Positions 1 to 11,519 are shown, numbered from the stretch's first letter. The stretch is 64,000 nucleotides of DNA from Pristionchus mayeri (GCA_036245805.1 BTRK01000004.1:37412907-37476906); one strand, 5' to 3'. Numbers and translations are program-made. Notes: generated by a model not told the origin, from the sequence alone.

Positions 1-1075
1 GCTGTGAACTAGAATGCTGCAAGAAACCTTACGACATACCTGTCGGGTATGTATTCATTCATTAACATCTCTTTTCGTTTTGCATTTCTTGACTTAACTA
101 GAGTTCTTTTCAGGGCGATATTCGTTATTTTGAGCCCATTTTTTGCCTTTCTTAGCCTTATCTGCATCTTCGGAGTAGACAATTTTCCATGCGTCAAAAT
201 TCTAAAGCGAAAAAGGAAGAATCAAACTGAGAAGAATGGAATTTAATGACAACATACGATAAAACATATTTTCTAAATTTTATTCACAGAGGAAAAACTT
301 CTCGGGGGATGTTTTTGATTTCTGAATTAACATAATCGATTTAAAATTTGCTGTACATTATTGAAACATTTCAGTGAATTTAATGTTAGTAAATATTTTC
401 ATTATTTTAAGGTAATATGGGCGGAATTGCAAGTTCATACAGTGAATATCAGACATATTAGATATTAGACTAATGAAGTTGATCTGTAACTGACTACATG
501 CAGCATTTCTGTTTTGATTTTGCATATTTCTGAAAAATAAGAAATTCAAATTTTGTGAAAAGGGAAAGAAGCAAGCGTCAATATTTTTTATGATAGTATA
601 GTTTCTTCGTGGGTGCATACAGCACACACATGACGGAGCCTGTATGATTGGTCATCCATTCAGAAAAGCCCGGCAAAGTCACATGCAGCCGGCGTCTGCT
701 CCTAATTTTGCTATAATGCAATTTGGTTCAAACCCACTCATATGACTGAAGTCTAACCTATTTTTTTGAAAGAATATCAATGCTACTTCTCAGCCAATAA
801 TATGGAATTGTTTCATGGATTATTCCTTCAGATATCTAGAGAAATAAAGTTAAAGCAAAATTTTGCGAACTGTTTGCAATAGGGTTAATCATAATGTCTT
901 ACGTTGGTTGCAAGATCGGTGTGATTGAAATATGTGTGAACAAAGGTCAAGCATACTCCTAAACAATGCTATGTTTTTTGGTCAGTAAGATTTGAGACAC
1001 ACGAGTTATGACTGTTCAAAGTACGGACACAAAAAAACCACAAGACTTTTGCACCAGCCTTATAGCTGTAGGCAT
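1..1075. other. AT-rich intergenic sequence with a mariner-like end
   Basis: No open frame with splice-compatible borders or recognisable domain was found here. From about 920 to 1,065 the sequence matches, in inverted orientation, the outer end of the mariner-like foldback at 42,001-42,150 and 43,790-43,937 (shared: 'ggacacaaaaaa-cc-caagactttygcaccarcct'-type end). It is therefore a decayed mariner-type terminal segment. Its partner end was not found. Confidence 0.5.
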
Positions 1076-1495
1076 AAACCGGTATCATTCACTTCATTCA
1101 AATACACAAATATCTGAGAGTCGAATAAGAGCATGTGCATTTTTCTAACCAATGCACGCGTAAGATTAAGAGTATCACATATTCTTAGTCAAAGTGCGCT
1201 GTGGTATAGCTCACGAAAACTATTAAATGAGACGGCCGATTAGATTATGAGAAATGTATAATTTGTGGCGGAGAAAACTCTCTTCACATTCGTTGGTCGC
1301 TGATGGTCAGCTGACAATACATCGTCGTCCCTTCCTTAGAGGAGCGAGCGAAAGATACACGGAGAGAAATATGTGAAGATAAGAAAATATAACAGTTGTC
1401 GAAGAGACGCGCAGAGAAAGAGAGACAAAGCGCGCTCGCTCTTCCATGTTTACACTACTATCGACCGGGATGGAAGGCGCGCAAGAGGTGATTTC
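1075..1495 (+). repeat. Receptor upstream region and first exon, duplicated inverted at 13,030-13,450
   Basis: This segment holds the presumed promoter/5' UTR and the first coding exon (1,470-1,487) of the receptor gene. A diverged inverted copy lies at about 13,030-13,450, including the blocks around 'ttcacatatttctctccg', the purine-rich GAGA stretch, and the start-codon block ATGGAAGGCGCGCAAGAG followed by GTGATT. The copy keeps the start codon and splice donor but has no receptor body next to it. No TATA box or other promoter element could be assigned with confidence. Confidence 0.65.
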
Positions 1496-4400
1496 TAATA
1501 TTTTTCGTGATGCTTCCTTGTTTTGATCATATTAATGGGTAAATTGCATTAATTTCTATATATTTTCGACGAAAACCATGTGAAAAGTAGCCAATTCAGC
1601 CAAGAATCTGCCTGATTTGCTCTTCACCAATCAGTCAGCTGCACTTGGGCATAGATTCGTGCCGCGCTTGCGCCGTTTTCTACAAGTTAGCACGATGTTT
1701 ATCCCATTTTAACGTCTGCCAATACGAATCTTTCCTTTGAGTTAGGTAATAGTGCATGTATCATACAATAATCAATTTTAGGCGTATTATCTCAACAAAT
1801 CGAAAGCCAGCAAAGTGCAAAGGAGGCGAGGGCACTTGTTTGGACAAAGGTCTTTATTTTTTAGTAAATACAATTCGCATCGTTCATCTCTTTAGACGAG
1901 TCAACTTCCTGTCGCAAATGTCGATACGAGCGGTTCTCTCGTGTGTTGAAAAAGGCTTTCGTGACTGAGAAGGAGCGTGATGGGGTTAGTATTGAACCCC
2001 ATTTTCGACCCGTTTCTCTTATTCATATTATCTTTATTGTCAAAATCCAGATTCAAAATCCCGAAGCGATCCAAGTCGTGTGCGATCCGATCGAACTGCG
2101 AAAGACAACATTCATCGATCACAACACGTAAGCCAATCACTTAGATTGTGTGGCAAATTTATTCCGAGTTCGGATTTGGATAGGCCGTCCTTCACTTGAG
2201 AATCATTATTTTAACGGGAAAGAGAGATAGATAAAGCATTTCGAACTGTTAATCTTACAGCTTCTTATACGAAAGAACGTGCCGGAGTTCCACTCCTACT
2301 TTAGACAAGATTCGCTGGAGCTACAGGCAAGTTGTACTATGTTTTTTTCTTCAAAATGACGATTTCCAGTTTGATGTGCCTTACGCGAAAAACTGCCGAG
2401 TTAGGCACCAGGCCTAAACCAAGCGACCTGAAACAGGGCGATTTCGATGGATCGAATATTGTAAGATCACATGAAATGCTTGTCATATCGTTCATCCCAG
2501 AACTTCACTCCTGGAACCTATAGCATGGTCGTACCAAATGGAAGGATATTCGTTGGGGCGCTGTGCGACTTTGCGAATGTTACTTTTCCGGAGTTTGCCG
2601 AGTTGACGGCAGTAAACAAGGTATTGTCACGAACCGTATGAATGAATAGTATATATATATTTTTTTATCACGTCATGCGTTAACGCAAGATGAGGAAGGG
2701 TCGGTATTCTTCAGCAGTTGCGTTCCACCATCTCGCTCCAATAGTTCTTCTGAGATCATCTCTCCATCGGGGTTTAGGCTGACCCGGTGAGCGCGTCCTG
2801 TTGTAAGGTATCCACATAGTAGTCGCTCTGCTCCATTCTTCCATATCCATTCGTCGCAGTTTCAACGCCCAAATTGCCTTCCTTCTCATAGCCTCCTGAT
2901 TCCAGTCACGGACTCCTGTTGCGTTGCGGATGTTCACGTTCCTCCATCGATCTCGCAAGCTGATTCCGAGCATTTTCCGCTCCATCTTACGCTGAGTCAC
3001 ACTTAGTCGCTCCTTGTCACTTGCTCGTAGGGCCCATAGCTCGCTGCCATAGAGTATCGTAGACATGACACAACTGTTGAAAAGGCGCCGCTTTGTTTTC
3101 ATCGGTAGAATGCGTGAAGAGAGGAGGTACGAGAGCTTGCTCCATGCGAACCAACCCAGACGAATTCTGTGCTCAAGTTCTGCTGAGTAGTCAAGGGGAA
3201 GTGAGATTCTTCCGCCTAGATAGGTGGTGGATTCGGCAAAGTTGAACTTCAGATTGTCGATGACAATGGGTGCTCGGGTGGAGGTGCACGAGGTTAGAAG
3301 TACGGTCTTGGATGGATTTACTTCAAGACCAACGCGCGCGCAAGCCTCCATAAGTTTCTTCATCATGTTCTCCAGTTCGGGGCGACTCTTTGCGATTAGA
3401 ACAATGTCGTCTGCGTACTCTAAGTGACTCAGGTTGCGGCCATCGATCGATATTCCGTTGTTCTCCCAATCGATTTCATTCATAGCGTATCTCAAGACGG
3501 CATTGTAGAGACATGGGGAGAGAGTGTCTCCTTGGCGAACTCCTCTCCGCACTTCAACTGGAACCAAATCCTCGTTGACACGGATGAGAGTAGAGGAAGA
3601 TTCGTAGAGGCGACGCAAGAGATGGATTAGAGTCGGGTGCACTCTAGCGATCCACAGTGCGTGCCAAACAGAGTTCCATTCCACACAGTCAAATGCCTTC
3701 CGAAAATCCACGAATCCCAAGTAGAGGTGCATTCCGTATTCGTGCGTGCGTTCTGCGAGTTGTTTGATCGAGTGAAGATTGTTGAGAGTGCAGTGACCTT
3801 TCCGGAATCCGGTCTGAGTGTGCGATTCAGCCTCTTCAATTGATGATTCGATTCGTTTGAGAACAACGCGAGTGATTGTCTTGAGGGATACGTTAAGCAA
3901 CGAGATTGGTCTGAAGTTTCCGATATCTGTTGGGTCGCCCTTTTTGTGAAGAAGGGACACAACTGCTTCAACCAAATCTCCAGGTACTTGGTCTCCTGCT
4001 ACGAGGCGATTCAGTAGATCAGCGAAGAATGGGGCAAGGTGCTCTCTTGAGTGGTAAAGCATGTCAGGGAGGATACCATCGGATCCAGGGGAATGCCCGC
4101 ACTTGAGAAGCGAGAGAGCATGCCTCGTTTCATCTGGAAGGAAGAGTGGCAATGGTTCGGGAGAAGGAGGCACGGCCAAGGGAATGTTCACTGCGCGTTT
4201 GTAGAGTTCCCCGTAGTAAACTTGGACGGCAGTCTTAGTCGCATCTTGGGAAAGGGCGCCAGAGACTGGGTCAGGAACGAGAAGTCGTTTACGAGACGAG
4301 CGCAGTTTGAGCATCTCTTTGACGATGCTTCTTCCTTTCATTGCAGCTTGTTTTGCCTGGTTCTCTTTCCTTCTCTTGATATCGTCTACGAGGTTGCTTC

Positions 4401-6505
4401 GGGCTGTTTTGCATGACAAGGAATATTCGACATTGGATTGCAGGGATGATCGAAGTAGATGGCGTTGAGCAAGGAGTTTCCGAGTTGCGGGAGAGATCCA
4501 AGGTGGCGATTGCCTCTTTCTCCAACAGTTGGTTGCTGCTGTCTTTGCAAACGCTTGTATCTTGTGGAAGGCGTCTGTGGCTGAGGATGGACGAGCAAGG
4601 GGCATTGATGCGAGAAGGTTCGCATTGGCAGTAAAAGCGACTTTATCGAAATCCAGCCGCTCCCTGCATCTTTTATGCCGCACCTTGTTGGGGAGAGAGA
4701 GGGTGAGTCGGACGAGACGATGGTCGGAGTCGAATTCGAACTGTCCAACGACTCCACAATTGACAACTCTCGCTGTGATGGGCGATGCTACGAAGTCAAT
4801 TTGGTTGAATGTGGAGCCGTTAGGGGAACGCCAAGTCCAGATTCTTCCTCGACGTCGCTTGGGGAAGGTGTTTTGGATGCGCAATTTGTTCCTCACGCAG
4901 GTCTCTGCAAAAGAGCGCCCACGTGAGTTCGGGGTCGGAGAGGCAAATTCACCGACAAATCTTTCATTGCCAGGTTCCTTTGCGACTCTACAGTTGAAAT
5001 CCCCGACCAAAACTGGCATGTATCCTGCCGGAGCGTCGTGCAGCGCGTTCTCGATCTGGTCAAGGAAGTCGTCGTAGACGGCATCATCATAAGCCGATGT
5101 TGGGGCGTAAGCATTGACCAGGAAGAGTTTCTGTTGTGGTAGCTGCAGGGTTGCGAGACGATCCGAAAGACCTCGAAACACGGCTCCTTTTGCAAGATGC
5201 GGTTGCAGCAGGAAAGCGACACCATGTCTTGCAGTGGCACCCCCTGAGTGATAAACGACGATGCCTGAGGCCGCAAGATTGAAGGAAGCTAAACCCACAA
5301 TCCTCGCCTCCTGAACAGCTACGATGTCCCACTTGATCTTTGAGAGGGCCAGCTCGATCTCGAGGAGCTTCTCCTTGGGTGCGAGTGTCCGGGCGTTCAG
5401 CGTGCCGATGTTGAATGGACGACCCATCGAGGCGGCTTACAACTCCCGCTTGCCAGAGCTGCTGGGAGAGGGAAACTGGCCGAGGGAGAGGGAGACGGGG
5501 GGACGGAATGCGCACCACACCGCTCGCGACTAGCGTTGAGGGCCAGAATGTGAATAGTATAACGAATAGTATAACGTGAAATCAACACCGAAATTCGCTA
5601 TTTTCCAATCTTTTTGAACCGAGATGTGTTTTGAACCGAGATCTGTTCAGGGATTGTGCATCCAGAATTGCTACCAACAAGTGCGACTTATGGAATCTAC
5701 ATATCGATCGGAGCACTATTTCCCCGATGGCCTTGGCACATAGTGAGATATAATATTACCTCCGGCTATCAATAACCCTTTTCTGCAGCTTCCACGTGAA
5801 ATGTTGTCGCTTCGGAAACATCATAACAACTATTTCAGTTTCGCGAGCTACACAACGATAGTAAACGATGAATCGATGGTATCGTTCTTGAATGATTGTC
5901 CCTTCGAAACGAATAAGCAGGAAGTTATCGAGTATGAAAGTGTTTTGTGCTATTTATAGAATTCTAATCATTTCTAGGGCCTTGAAAGCGAATGCTGAAA
6001 GAACGAAGACTATGCATCGCGAGCTATTTCATCGCTTGAAACCGGACGATGTCGAGTTTTGTGCATTGATGGGACTGGCCTTTTGGAATAATGGTGCGCT
6101 AAAATATCCTCCTATCTTAATTATCAAACAAAAAACAAAAATAAAATAAAAAATACATTTTAGTAGTAGCAGCCGTAAATGAGGATTTATCGTCCGTTGC
6201 GGAGACAATTCGGGGAGCCATTCTGAGTGAGATGCACGATGTGTACAAAGTTCGAGGAAGGACTGACTACGCTTCGAGGCTAGGAGAGTTGTTTTGCCTT
6301 CTGGAAAGTGTAGAGGTATGACTTGTTTCATCTTACCAAATGTAGAAAAGAGCACCAAAATCATCTTGAATTGTACAATGAATATACAACTTTATTTTAT
6401 CTCATGTTTAAGGAAGATGTAACGCTCACCGAGCATGACCTCGAAGTCTTCAAACTGCTCAACCTCTTCAATGAGGCTTTTCCCGTTCCCAGTCCAGGAT
6501 CATAG
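1470..6505 (+). CDS. Nuclear hormone receptor (nematode supplementary NHR type), split by a LINE in an intron
   Basis: Predicted ligand-regulated transcription factor of the nucleus. Inferred exons: 1,470-1,487; 1,600-1,685; 1,782-1,849; 1,896-1,984; 2,051-2,127; 2,261-2,326; 2,370-2,460; 2,501-2,620; about 5,640-5,746; 5,789-5,939; 5,978-6,093; 6,173-6,315; 6,413-6,505 (TAG); about 400 residues, normal for the family. The first zinc finger is seen as CLIC...HLGIDSCRACAVFYK and the second as CKGGEGTC...CRKCRYERF, directly after the start MEGAQE. The ligand-binding domain shows TPTLDKIRWSYR, FPEFAELTAVNK, MHRELFHRLKPDDVEF, MHDVYKVRG and DYASRLGELFCLL. The intron after 2,326 has a GC-AG donor (GCAAGT), also present in the inverted copy. 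The intron after 2,620 carries the RTE LINE. Two points are unsettled: the start of the exon near 5,640, and the 5,939/5,978 junction, which is one base out of phase with a canonical splice. The gene may thus be intact with a misread junction, or newly damaged. Ligand and targets cannot be inferred. Confidence 0.85.
2643..5561 (-). mobile_element. RTE-clade non-LTR retrotransposon with target-site duplication
   Basis: A complete-looking LINE inserted in an intron of the receptor gene. Candidate 11-bp target duplications, tgaatagtata, lie at 2,643-2,653 and 5,551-5,561 (a second partial copy is at 5,564-5,573). The single ORF is followed by only about 25 nt of 3' UTR ending in an A/TA-rich tail, as is typical of RTE elements. 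The body is clearly more GC-rich than the surrounding AT-rich intron. The 5' UTR is about 120 nt and pyrimidine-rich. The inverted receptor copy at 16.3-19.4 kb lacks this insertion, so it arrived after that duplication. Confidence 0.85.
2680..5427 (-). CDS. RTE-type ORF: AP endonuclease plus reverse transcriptase, 915 aa
   Basis: This protein would nick target DNA and copy the element RNA into it by target-primed reverse transcription. The N-terminal 250 residues show AP-endonuclease motifs in order: GTLNAR, VQEAR, GDFN and SDHRLV. The reverse transcriptase follows with SPGSDGILPDML, FRPISLLN, QTGFRKGHCT, VDFRKAFDCVEW, GVRQGDTLSPCLYN and the catalytic YADD near residue 671, then the thumb and a C-terminal tail with an RSPGQPKPRW-type block. 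The frame is open over 915 codons with no stop or frameshift, close to the roughly 1,000 residues usual for RTE proteins. The start MGRPFNIGTLNAR lies directly before the endonuclease, so little or nothing is missing at the N terminus. The element may be recently active. The ORF lies antisense to the receptor gene that hosts it. Confidence 0.92.
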   Translation of the reverse strand: MGRPFNIGTLNARTLAPKEKLLEIELALSKIKWDIVAVQEARIVGLASFNLAASGIVVYHSGGATARHGVAFLLQPHLAKGAVFRGLSDRLATLQLPQQKLFLVNAYAPTSAYDDAVYDDFLDQIENALHDAPAGYMPVLVGDFNCRVAKEPGNERFVGEFASPTPNSRGRSFAETCVRNKLRIQNTFPKRRRGRIWTWRSPNGSTFNQIDFVASPITARVVNCGVVGQFEFDSDHRLVRLTLSLPNKVRHKRCRERLDFDKVAFTANANLLASMPLARPSSATDAFHKIQAFAKTAATNCWRKRQSPPWISPATRKLLAQRHLLRSSLQSNVEYSLSCKTARSNLVDDIKRRKENQAKQAAMKGRSIVKEMLKLRSSRKRLLVPDPVSGALSQDATKTAVQVYYGELYKRAVNIPLAVPPSPEPLPLFLPDETRHALSLLKCGHSPGSDGILPDMLYHSREHLAPFFADLLNRLVAGDQVPGDLVEAVVSLLHKKGDPTDIGNFRPISLLNVSLKTITRVVLKRIESSIEEAESHTQTGFRKGHCTLNNLHSIKQLAERTHEYGMHLYLGFVDFRKAFDCVEWNSVWHALWIARVHPTLIHLLRRLYESSSTLIRVNEDLVPVEVRRGVRQGDTLSPCLYNAVLRYAMNEIDWENNGISIDGRNLSHLEYADDIVLIAKSRPELENMMKKLMEACARVGLEVNPSKTVLLTSCTSTRAPIVIDNLKFNFAESTTYLGGRISLPLDYSAELEHRIRLGWFAWSKLSYLLSSRILPMKTKRRLFNSCVMSTILYGSELWALRASDKERLSVTQRKMERKMLGISLRDRWRNVNIRNATGVRDWNQEAMRRKAIWALKLRRMDMEEWSRATTMWIPYNRTRSPGQPKPRWRDDLRRTIGARWWNATAEEYRPFLILR

Positions 6506-6650
6506 TGCACATCATGTTTTCCGCGGTCGTTGGTCTTTTGCTGTTCCGAAATAAAGATTTTCTGGCCAACCGCCCACTTTGCCAAGTACATATTTTCGTC
6601 TAAATTCGATGCGTCACCACCTTTCGATTTATCAACTCGCGAAACTGAAT

Positions 6651-8292
6651 TGCTATTGCTTAATTTTATACAAGGAAACTTACTAATGCCTCATGTATTA
6701 ATGCGTTCCGAAAATATCTTCCAAAAAAACTGCAGAAAGGGTTTGACTTTGGTTGTTACTCGGGAAGTTATCATCCGAAGGCAACCATCGGAATAACGAT
6801 CCGGACTTGTGAAAGAGTGGTCATTATCTTTAATTTTCTTGCGCATTTCACGGTATTTCTGGGCGCAAAAGCGCGCGCGGCTTGGGGCGTTAGTACGTAA
6901 TGCAATGCCATTCCATTTAGCAATTGTGCATTTGCTTCAGAACGATAGAGTATTTTCATAAATAATATATTGTGTATTATTGTAATCATGCTCAAAATCT
7001 GGTAAAGTCGTTGTTTTAATAATGTCGAGCTCACGTTTCACTGGGAGATCGACATAAAACAGCGGAACCAGACAATCTGTTGGCGGAGACCAATTTTCGT
7101 ACCCTTGATTGTACTAGATCGAAGTGCATTTACTGACAAAAATAAATATAATATATTGATTAAATAAATATAAATATGTTTGGTATACGGTAATTCAAAG
7201 ATCAAAGGTCAAAGTCATAAATCTGACCCAGGGAATAATAGGTGACCCATGGATAATTATCGATTGGTATATTGTAGTTGACCCAATGCTAATTATTGAT
7301 TGGTATACTGTAATGGTTCGATGCCTTCATCAGTCCCTCCCATCCCTGTTTCACAATCTCCCTATTTCGCAATCCGAACAGACGCGGTCACAGTGCGCAT
7401 ATATAGGTATTGATAGCCTTATTAACAAAAACGTCAAAAGGCACAACTTTCACCACTGCTGCACCGGCTTTCAGGTTTTAAATTTCAGGAAATGATGTAC
7501 TTTGCCAAGCATACCGAGTCGAAAAGTCTTTCATAGAAGACGCACAGTGGAGAGAGTTGAGATAAGTTTCAGAATTGGAACAAAAAAGCAGTTGAGATCA
7601 TTTTTGTAGTTGAGATCATTTTTTTATGTCATCTGCTTCGTGGTGGCACTAGCCATCACCTGTGCAAATTTCATATCGTTTCATCAATTGTTTGCCGAGT
7701 TACGAGCAGAAGTCTAGGAGCAGCCTACATGCAGCCTGGCTTAACCGGTCGAGATGGAGCAAAATGAAGTTGACCACGATGATCAGCACCCTTGACTACC
7801 CCTTTTTGCAAATTTTCGAAAATTTGTTGTGCCAAGGTTTGTTCGAATCTTACGCGAGCGGGCTCATTTTAGTGCATTTTCATTTTAGTCAGTCATTACA
7901 ATGAGTTTCAAGAGAGTTATGCGCCATTATTCCATATAATTCAGCGAACTGAAGATGCGGCTCTTTTGACAGAAAATGAATTGAAATGAACGACTCTCGA
8001 GTGCCGCGTCGAACAAAGGAAGCGATCCGTTCTGACACGCTGTGAAGATGGTCTTTCTTTGATTTTCGGAGATTCGATCGATATGTTTCACTGCCAGTGT
8101 GTTAGGTTGAAAGAACATATCCGTGCTAATTGATTGGCATTATTATGTGGTAAAACAAATGTAATGATTAGATACTCCATTATTTAGCGCTAACTGCTTA
8201 TCATACTAATTAGAGATGGAGCTAGAAAAATTTGGAATGCCACTATCATCACTCACTTCCTCCTCCATCTGCCGTCTCTTCACCTTCAGCAT
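6651..8292. other. Non-coding stretch with a dispersed repeat copy
   Basis: No gene was recognised. About 7,410-7,900 is a rearranged copy of a dispersed repeat also found at 33,520-34,030 and, mirrored, at 36,140-36,650. Shared blocks include 'aaaaacgtcaaaaggcac', the 'cgcacagtggagagagttga' block and the stretch around 'ggcactagccatcacctg'. Fragments of the same family also occur near 16,170, 58,640 and 61,960. The rest is AT-rich sequence without features. Confidence 0.6.
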
Positions 8293-9235
8293 CTATCTGT
8301 ATTTCTTGGCCGCAGCTCGATTCTGCGACCGGATCCGAGTAGCCATCTCCTCTGCTTGCATTACCTGCATATTTTTAATAGGAAAAAATACTTATCGATA
8401 ACCGTCTTATGTTCAGTAGCAACATGACACAAGGTTTCATTTGATGCGCCGATTGATGATATATTTCGCATCCATGATCAACATATTAGAAACGCACTCG
8501 CGATTAATACTAACACATTGGGCAATTTGAAATTAAGCATTACTTACTTTCTTCTTCGGAGCTGCCACAGTCTCGGTCTTCAGAGACATCTTTCGTTTGC
8601 GTGCCGAGAGATCTCTGCAAACCAGCTTTAGAACCAATTGCTTTCAGCCTTTGGATGAATTATGTTTCACGGTAACTTCAATCGAATCAATGATCGCCCC
8701 AAATAATGACATGCTTGTTTCTATTTTATAAAAATCAATAAATCTAATATCACAACGTTTTCCAAATTAGATTGATGATATTTTCATGCAGTGTTAAACA
8801 TGCGCCTCACATCGGTTTAGCTCTTCTCCCACAGCAGATCATGAATTCGTCCCCATCGTCTTCCTTCTTCTCATCATCGATCGGAGGAACGGGAACAGTC
8901 TTCTCATCCACTTTTCTATTCTTCGAAGCCCTTCGAACGCACCTCCTTTTCTGGAAAACTCGATATGCTTCTCCCCCGACAAATACGGTCAATTGTCAAA
9001 AAAATGTCTATCAAAAAACATCTCTGTCGATGACTATTTCCAAATCCAGAATCAGTGATCCCTATGATGTGATTCTTCGCTGGCAAGCATGTATTATGGA
9101 AAACATAGATAAATACTGGCAAGCCAGGACTTGTGACGGACTTTAATGGCTATTTCAGCTGATCTCGGTAGATTTTTCGTTGACCAGTTCAATTAGCTCA
9201 CCTTCCGATTCTCCGCCTTAAAGAAGGAGTAACAC
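8293..9235 (-). CDS. Unidentified gene, 3' exons of a lysine/arginine-rich protein
   Basis: I do not recognise this gene. Three phase-compatible exons are visible: 8,950-8,811, 8,614-8,548 and 8,364-8,293, ending in a natural TAG after AAAKKYR. An earlier exon ending at 9,202 (SFFKAENRK before GTGAGC) probably belongs to it; the 5' end was not found. The visible protein is highly charged: a basic stretch (KRRCVRRASKNRK), an acidic stretch (DDEKKEDDGDEF), then DLSARKRKMSLKTETVAAPKKK and MQAEEMATRIRSQNRAAAKKYR. This composition suggests a nuclear or RNA/DNA-associated protein, but no domain was identified. Donors GTGAGG and GTAAGT and acceptors TTTGCAG and TATGCAG support the model. Confidence 0.55.
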
Positions 9236-10880
9236 GAAAAATTAGTTCAATTATCCACTATGTGTATGTAATAGAAGCCGGTAGCCCGATCATGAATCAC
9301 TTTATCCGAAGTTTCACAGACAGCTATGAGGATATTTACATACGCGCAAAGTTCATTGACAGCGCCGGGTTGTGACTAGCTCGTTTATGTTTCACTTGTT
9401 CTACATAATTTTCTCCTCGTTCTTGGGGTAATTTGGCTACAGTATATATATTATATTTTATCACCAACCTTCGATAAACATATCCACTTCTGTGGGTGGA
9501 CAATATAAATCCATAGTTATTTCCTGAGTTCATAGTTAGTAGATTCCCCTTGCTAGGAGTGGGGTATTAGACCAGTTTGCATATTTCACATCATGTTATC
9601 GTCAGTTTCAACCATAGAATGCAACATAGAATCTAGAACCGGTACTGAACTTGTCGGTACTTGATACCATGTTATGAAGGGAAGGATATCACGCCTCTCA
9701 CGAGAGAATCGAGCTAAAATCGCTATTTTAGGGAATGGAGCACAAATGGCAAAATGGTTCTAACAAGTTTTGGGCACCTTGGGGCATCCCCAACACTCCC
9801 CCCCCCCAAGTCTCATTGGGCATACTTCATTTTGGGACACCCTGCATCATGTCGGATATCTGCAGCTCTCTCTTTGAGTGCACGTATCGCGCTTTTACTG
9901 AGAGATAGAGCAAAATTGACCTCTGAGTGACTTCCACTCATTTTTCGAGCTCTATCGATCTATATAGTTTTTTCTCCTTCTATACCATCCTTAAAAACAT
10001 TGCCAACTTCTCATTTGAAGTCTCTGGTGCGGGGTCGTTGGTTCTGGTACCCACCTTTAACCTTGATTATCTCTTGAGCAAACATGTTCCTCTGAACAAC
10101 CACCGCTAACTTTTTGAGCTCTATCGATGTATACAAACTATAACTCATGAAAATGACTTTGAACACTAGTATAATCAGGACAACTTTTCAAAAAATCTAT
10201 GGTTAAGACCACAGCATTCTGACAGAAAAGGGAGCTGAGTCGAACTGCAATCAGTATACTTGAAATCCTTCTGAAACATAAAAAATCACTCCGTGAATTT
10301 GACCCTCTCGATGAACGGAACTGCCCAGGCTGATTTGTGTTTCTCTCCAACTATGAGACGCAAAAGTGCTCAGTGTGATCAAATTGGGAGTATTGTTTTA
10401 TGTTTCAGAGGATTCTCAAATATCGAAGAGCTTTCAAACAGCTTATTCCCGCGTTTTGCAGTTTGGGTTTTCGCGGTAAAATTCAAAATATTGATCCCTT
10501 TGTTTACCCTTATCTGGAGAGAACAATGGGGGTCAGAACGCTGTGAGACGCAAACGAAATTCATGAAGTGGAAAGTATAGGTCGGGGGCTTTAAAATGAG
10601 TAGTTTGCGGAATTCAGATCATCGCCCCTATGTAAGTTTTATAGTTTTGAAGATTCGAGTTGATGTGAAGTCATTTCATTCGAGGCAGCGAAGGGAAGTA
10701 TGAGAGGAGGGTGGACCATCAACTATTAATGTCACATATGTTTCAAATGTTTTACGTATAAAGCTTAAAAAATTTCAGATAAAATATGACGGAAACATAA
10801 TCTTCAAAACACAGCAATGAAAAAATAGGGAAGGCTAGTGAAAGACATACGGCAGGGATGTAATTACATAAAATAGAAGT
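9236..10880. other. No recognisable gene; low-complexity and decayed repeat sequence
   Basis: No splice-consistent coding exons were found. The stretch includes a run of C near 9,798 and a 'gggacaccctgcat' block near 9,833 that resembles a Tc1/mariner end, but no matching opposite terminus was seen. Several paragraphs look like diverged transposon relics. Confidence 0.4.
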
Positions 10881-10908
10881 GGGGGATTAGACGCTCTTGA
10901 GGAGTAGA

Positions 10909-11158
10909 ATGGCGACTTGTCCGAGGTTAAAAGCAGGTGAAGTTTATCGACTCGCGGCTCGCGTGGCGAAGTTGTTGCAATCGTAAGTTTCACAAAAAAA
11001 GGAATAATGAGTTGAAGGAGGGGTCAGAATCGGTTCAGCAGTTGTTCATTATGCGCATAATGCACATAGCTTCTAATTATCAGAGCTTTCATATTTTTAA
11101 GGAGCGAGTGACGGAGAGCATGCAGAGGCAACGACCGTGGAAGGCGTCTTTTAATTGA
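10909..11158 (+). repeat. Copy 1 of a dispersed coding-like cassette (MATCPRLK family)
   Basis: First of five copies (others at 12,722, 15,493, 34,378 and 35,794). Each begins with ATG and a 74-nt exon-like segment (10,909-10,982 here) encoding MATCPRLKAGEVYRL followed by AARVAKLLQS, then a consensus donor GTAAGT. Differences between copies favour this frame: CTC/CTG/TTG at the Leu codon after YR and GTG/GTT at a Val codon are synonymous in it, but would change Ser/Trp and Trp/Leu in the alternative frame. Downstream, copies 1, 4 and 5 share a 3' end encoding ERVTESMQRQRPWKASFN and a stop. Copies 2 and 3 have a different 3' end. The function is unknown. It may be the first exon of a multicopy gene or of an unrecognised element. 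Confidence 0.5.
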
Positions 11159-11519
11159 TTATTTTGTTTTTTCGAAAACTGAATCGTGCAATTTCGAAAT
11201 GCATTATGTTTCAAGGAATATGAAGTAGCAGTGTCCGCTTCTTGCCAAGCTTTTGTGTATCTTATTTTTATATTCGAAAAAATAATTCCGTGTATCAATA
11301 CAGTAGATACAACAATGCACACTACCGCACTGCTACAGTACCCTCCTTAGCTATCGGGTCCCACCTGGAATCTGACTACCTCGAAGAGCAACACCTATCC
11401 TACAGCAGCTTGATTTTACATTATCCAATGTTGACCCCTTGTTCTCTGATCTCATGCTTCAGTTGCTACAGTCCTACAGTATACCCTACCGTACTGCTTC
11501 CATACTGCTACAGTAATCA

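Larger units (their letters stand above)
1840..6650 (+). repeat. Left arm of an inverted duplication (receptor locus)
   Basis: From the middle of the second-finger exon to about 145 bp past the receptor stop codon, this segment is matched in inverted orientation by 16,288-19,426. Removing the LINE here and the mariner there leaves about 1.89 kb in each arm. Introns are conserved as well as exons, so the copy arose by DNA duplication, not by retrotransposition. The arms are separated by about 9.6 kb of other repeats. Confidence 0.85.

Noticed and set aside
3627..5600. Several open frames on both strands within the LINE
   Set aside because: They are shadows of the GC-rich 915-codon ORF in other frames and show no motifs of their own.
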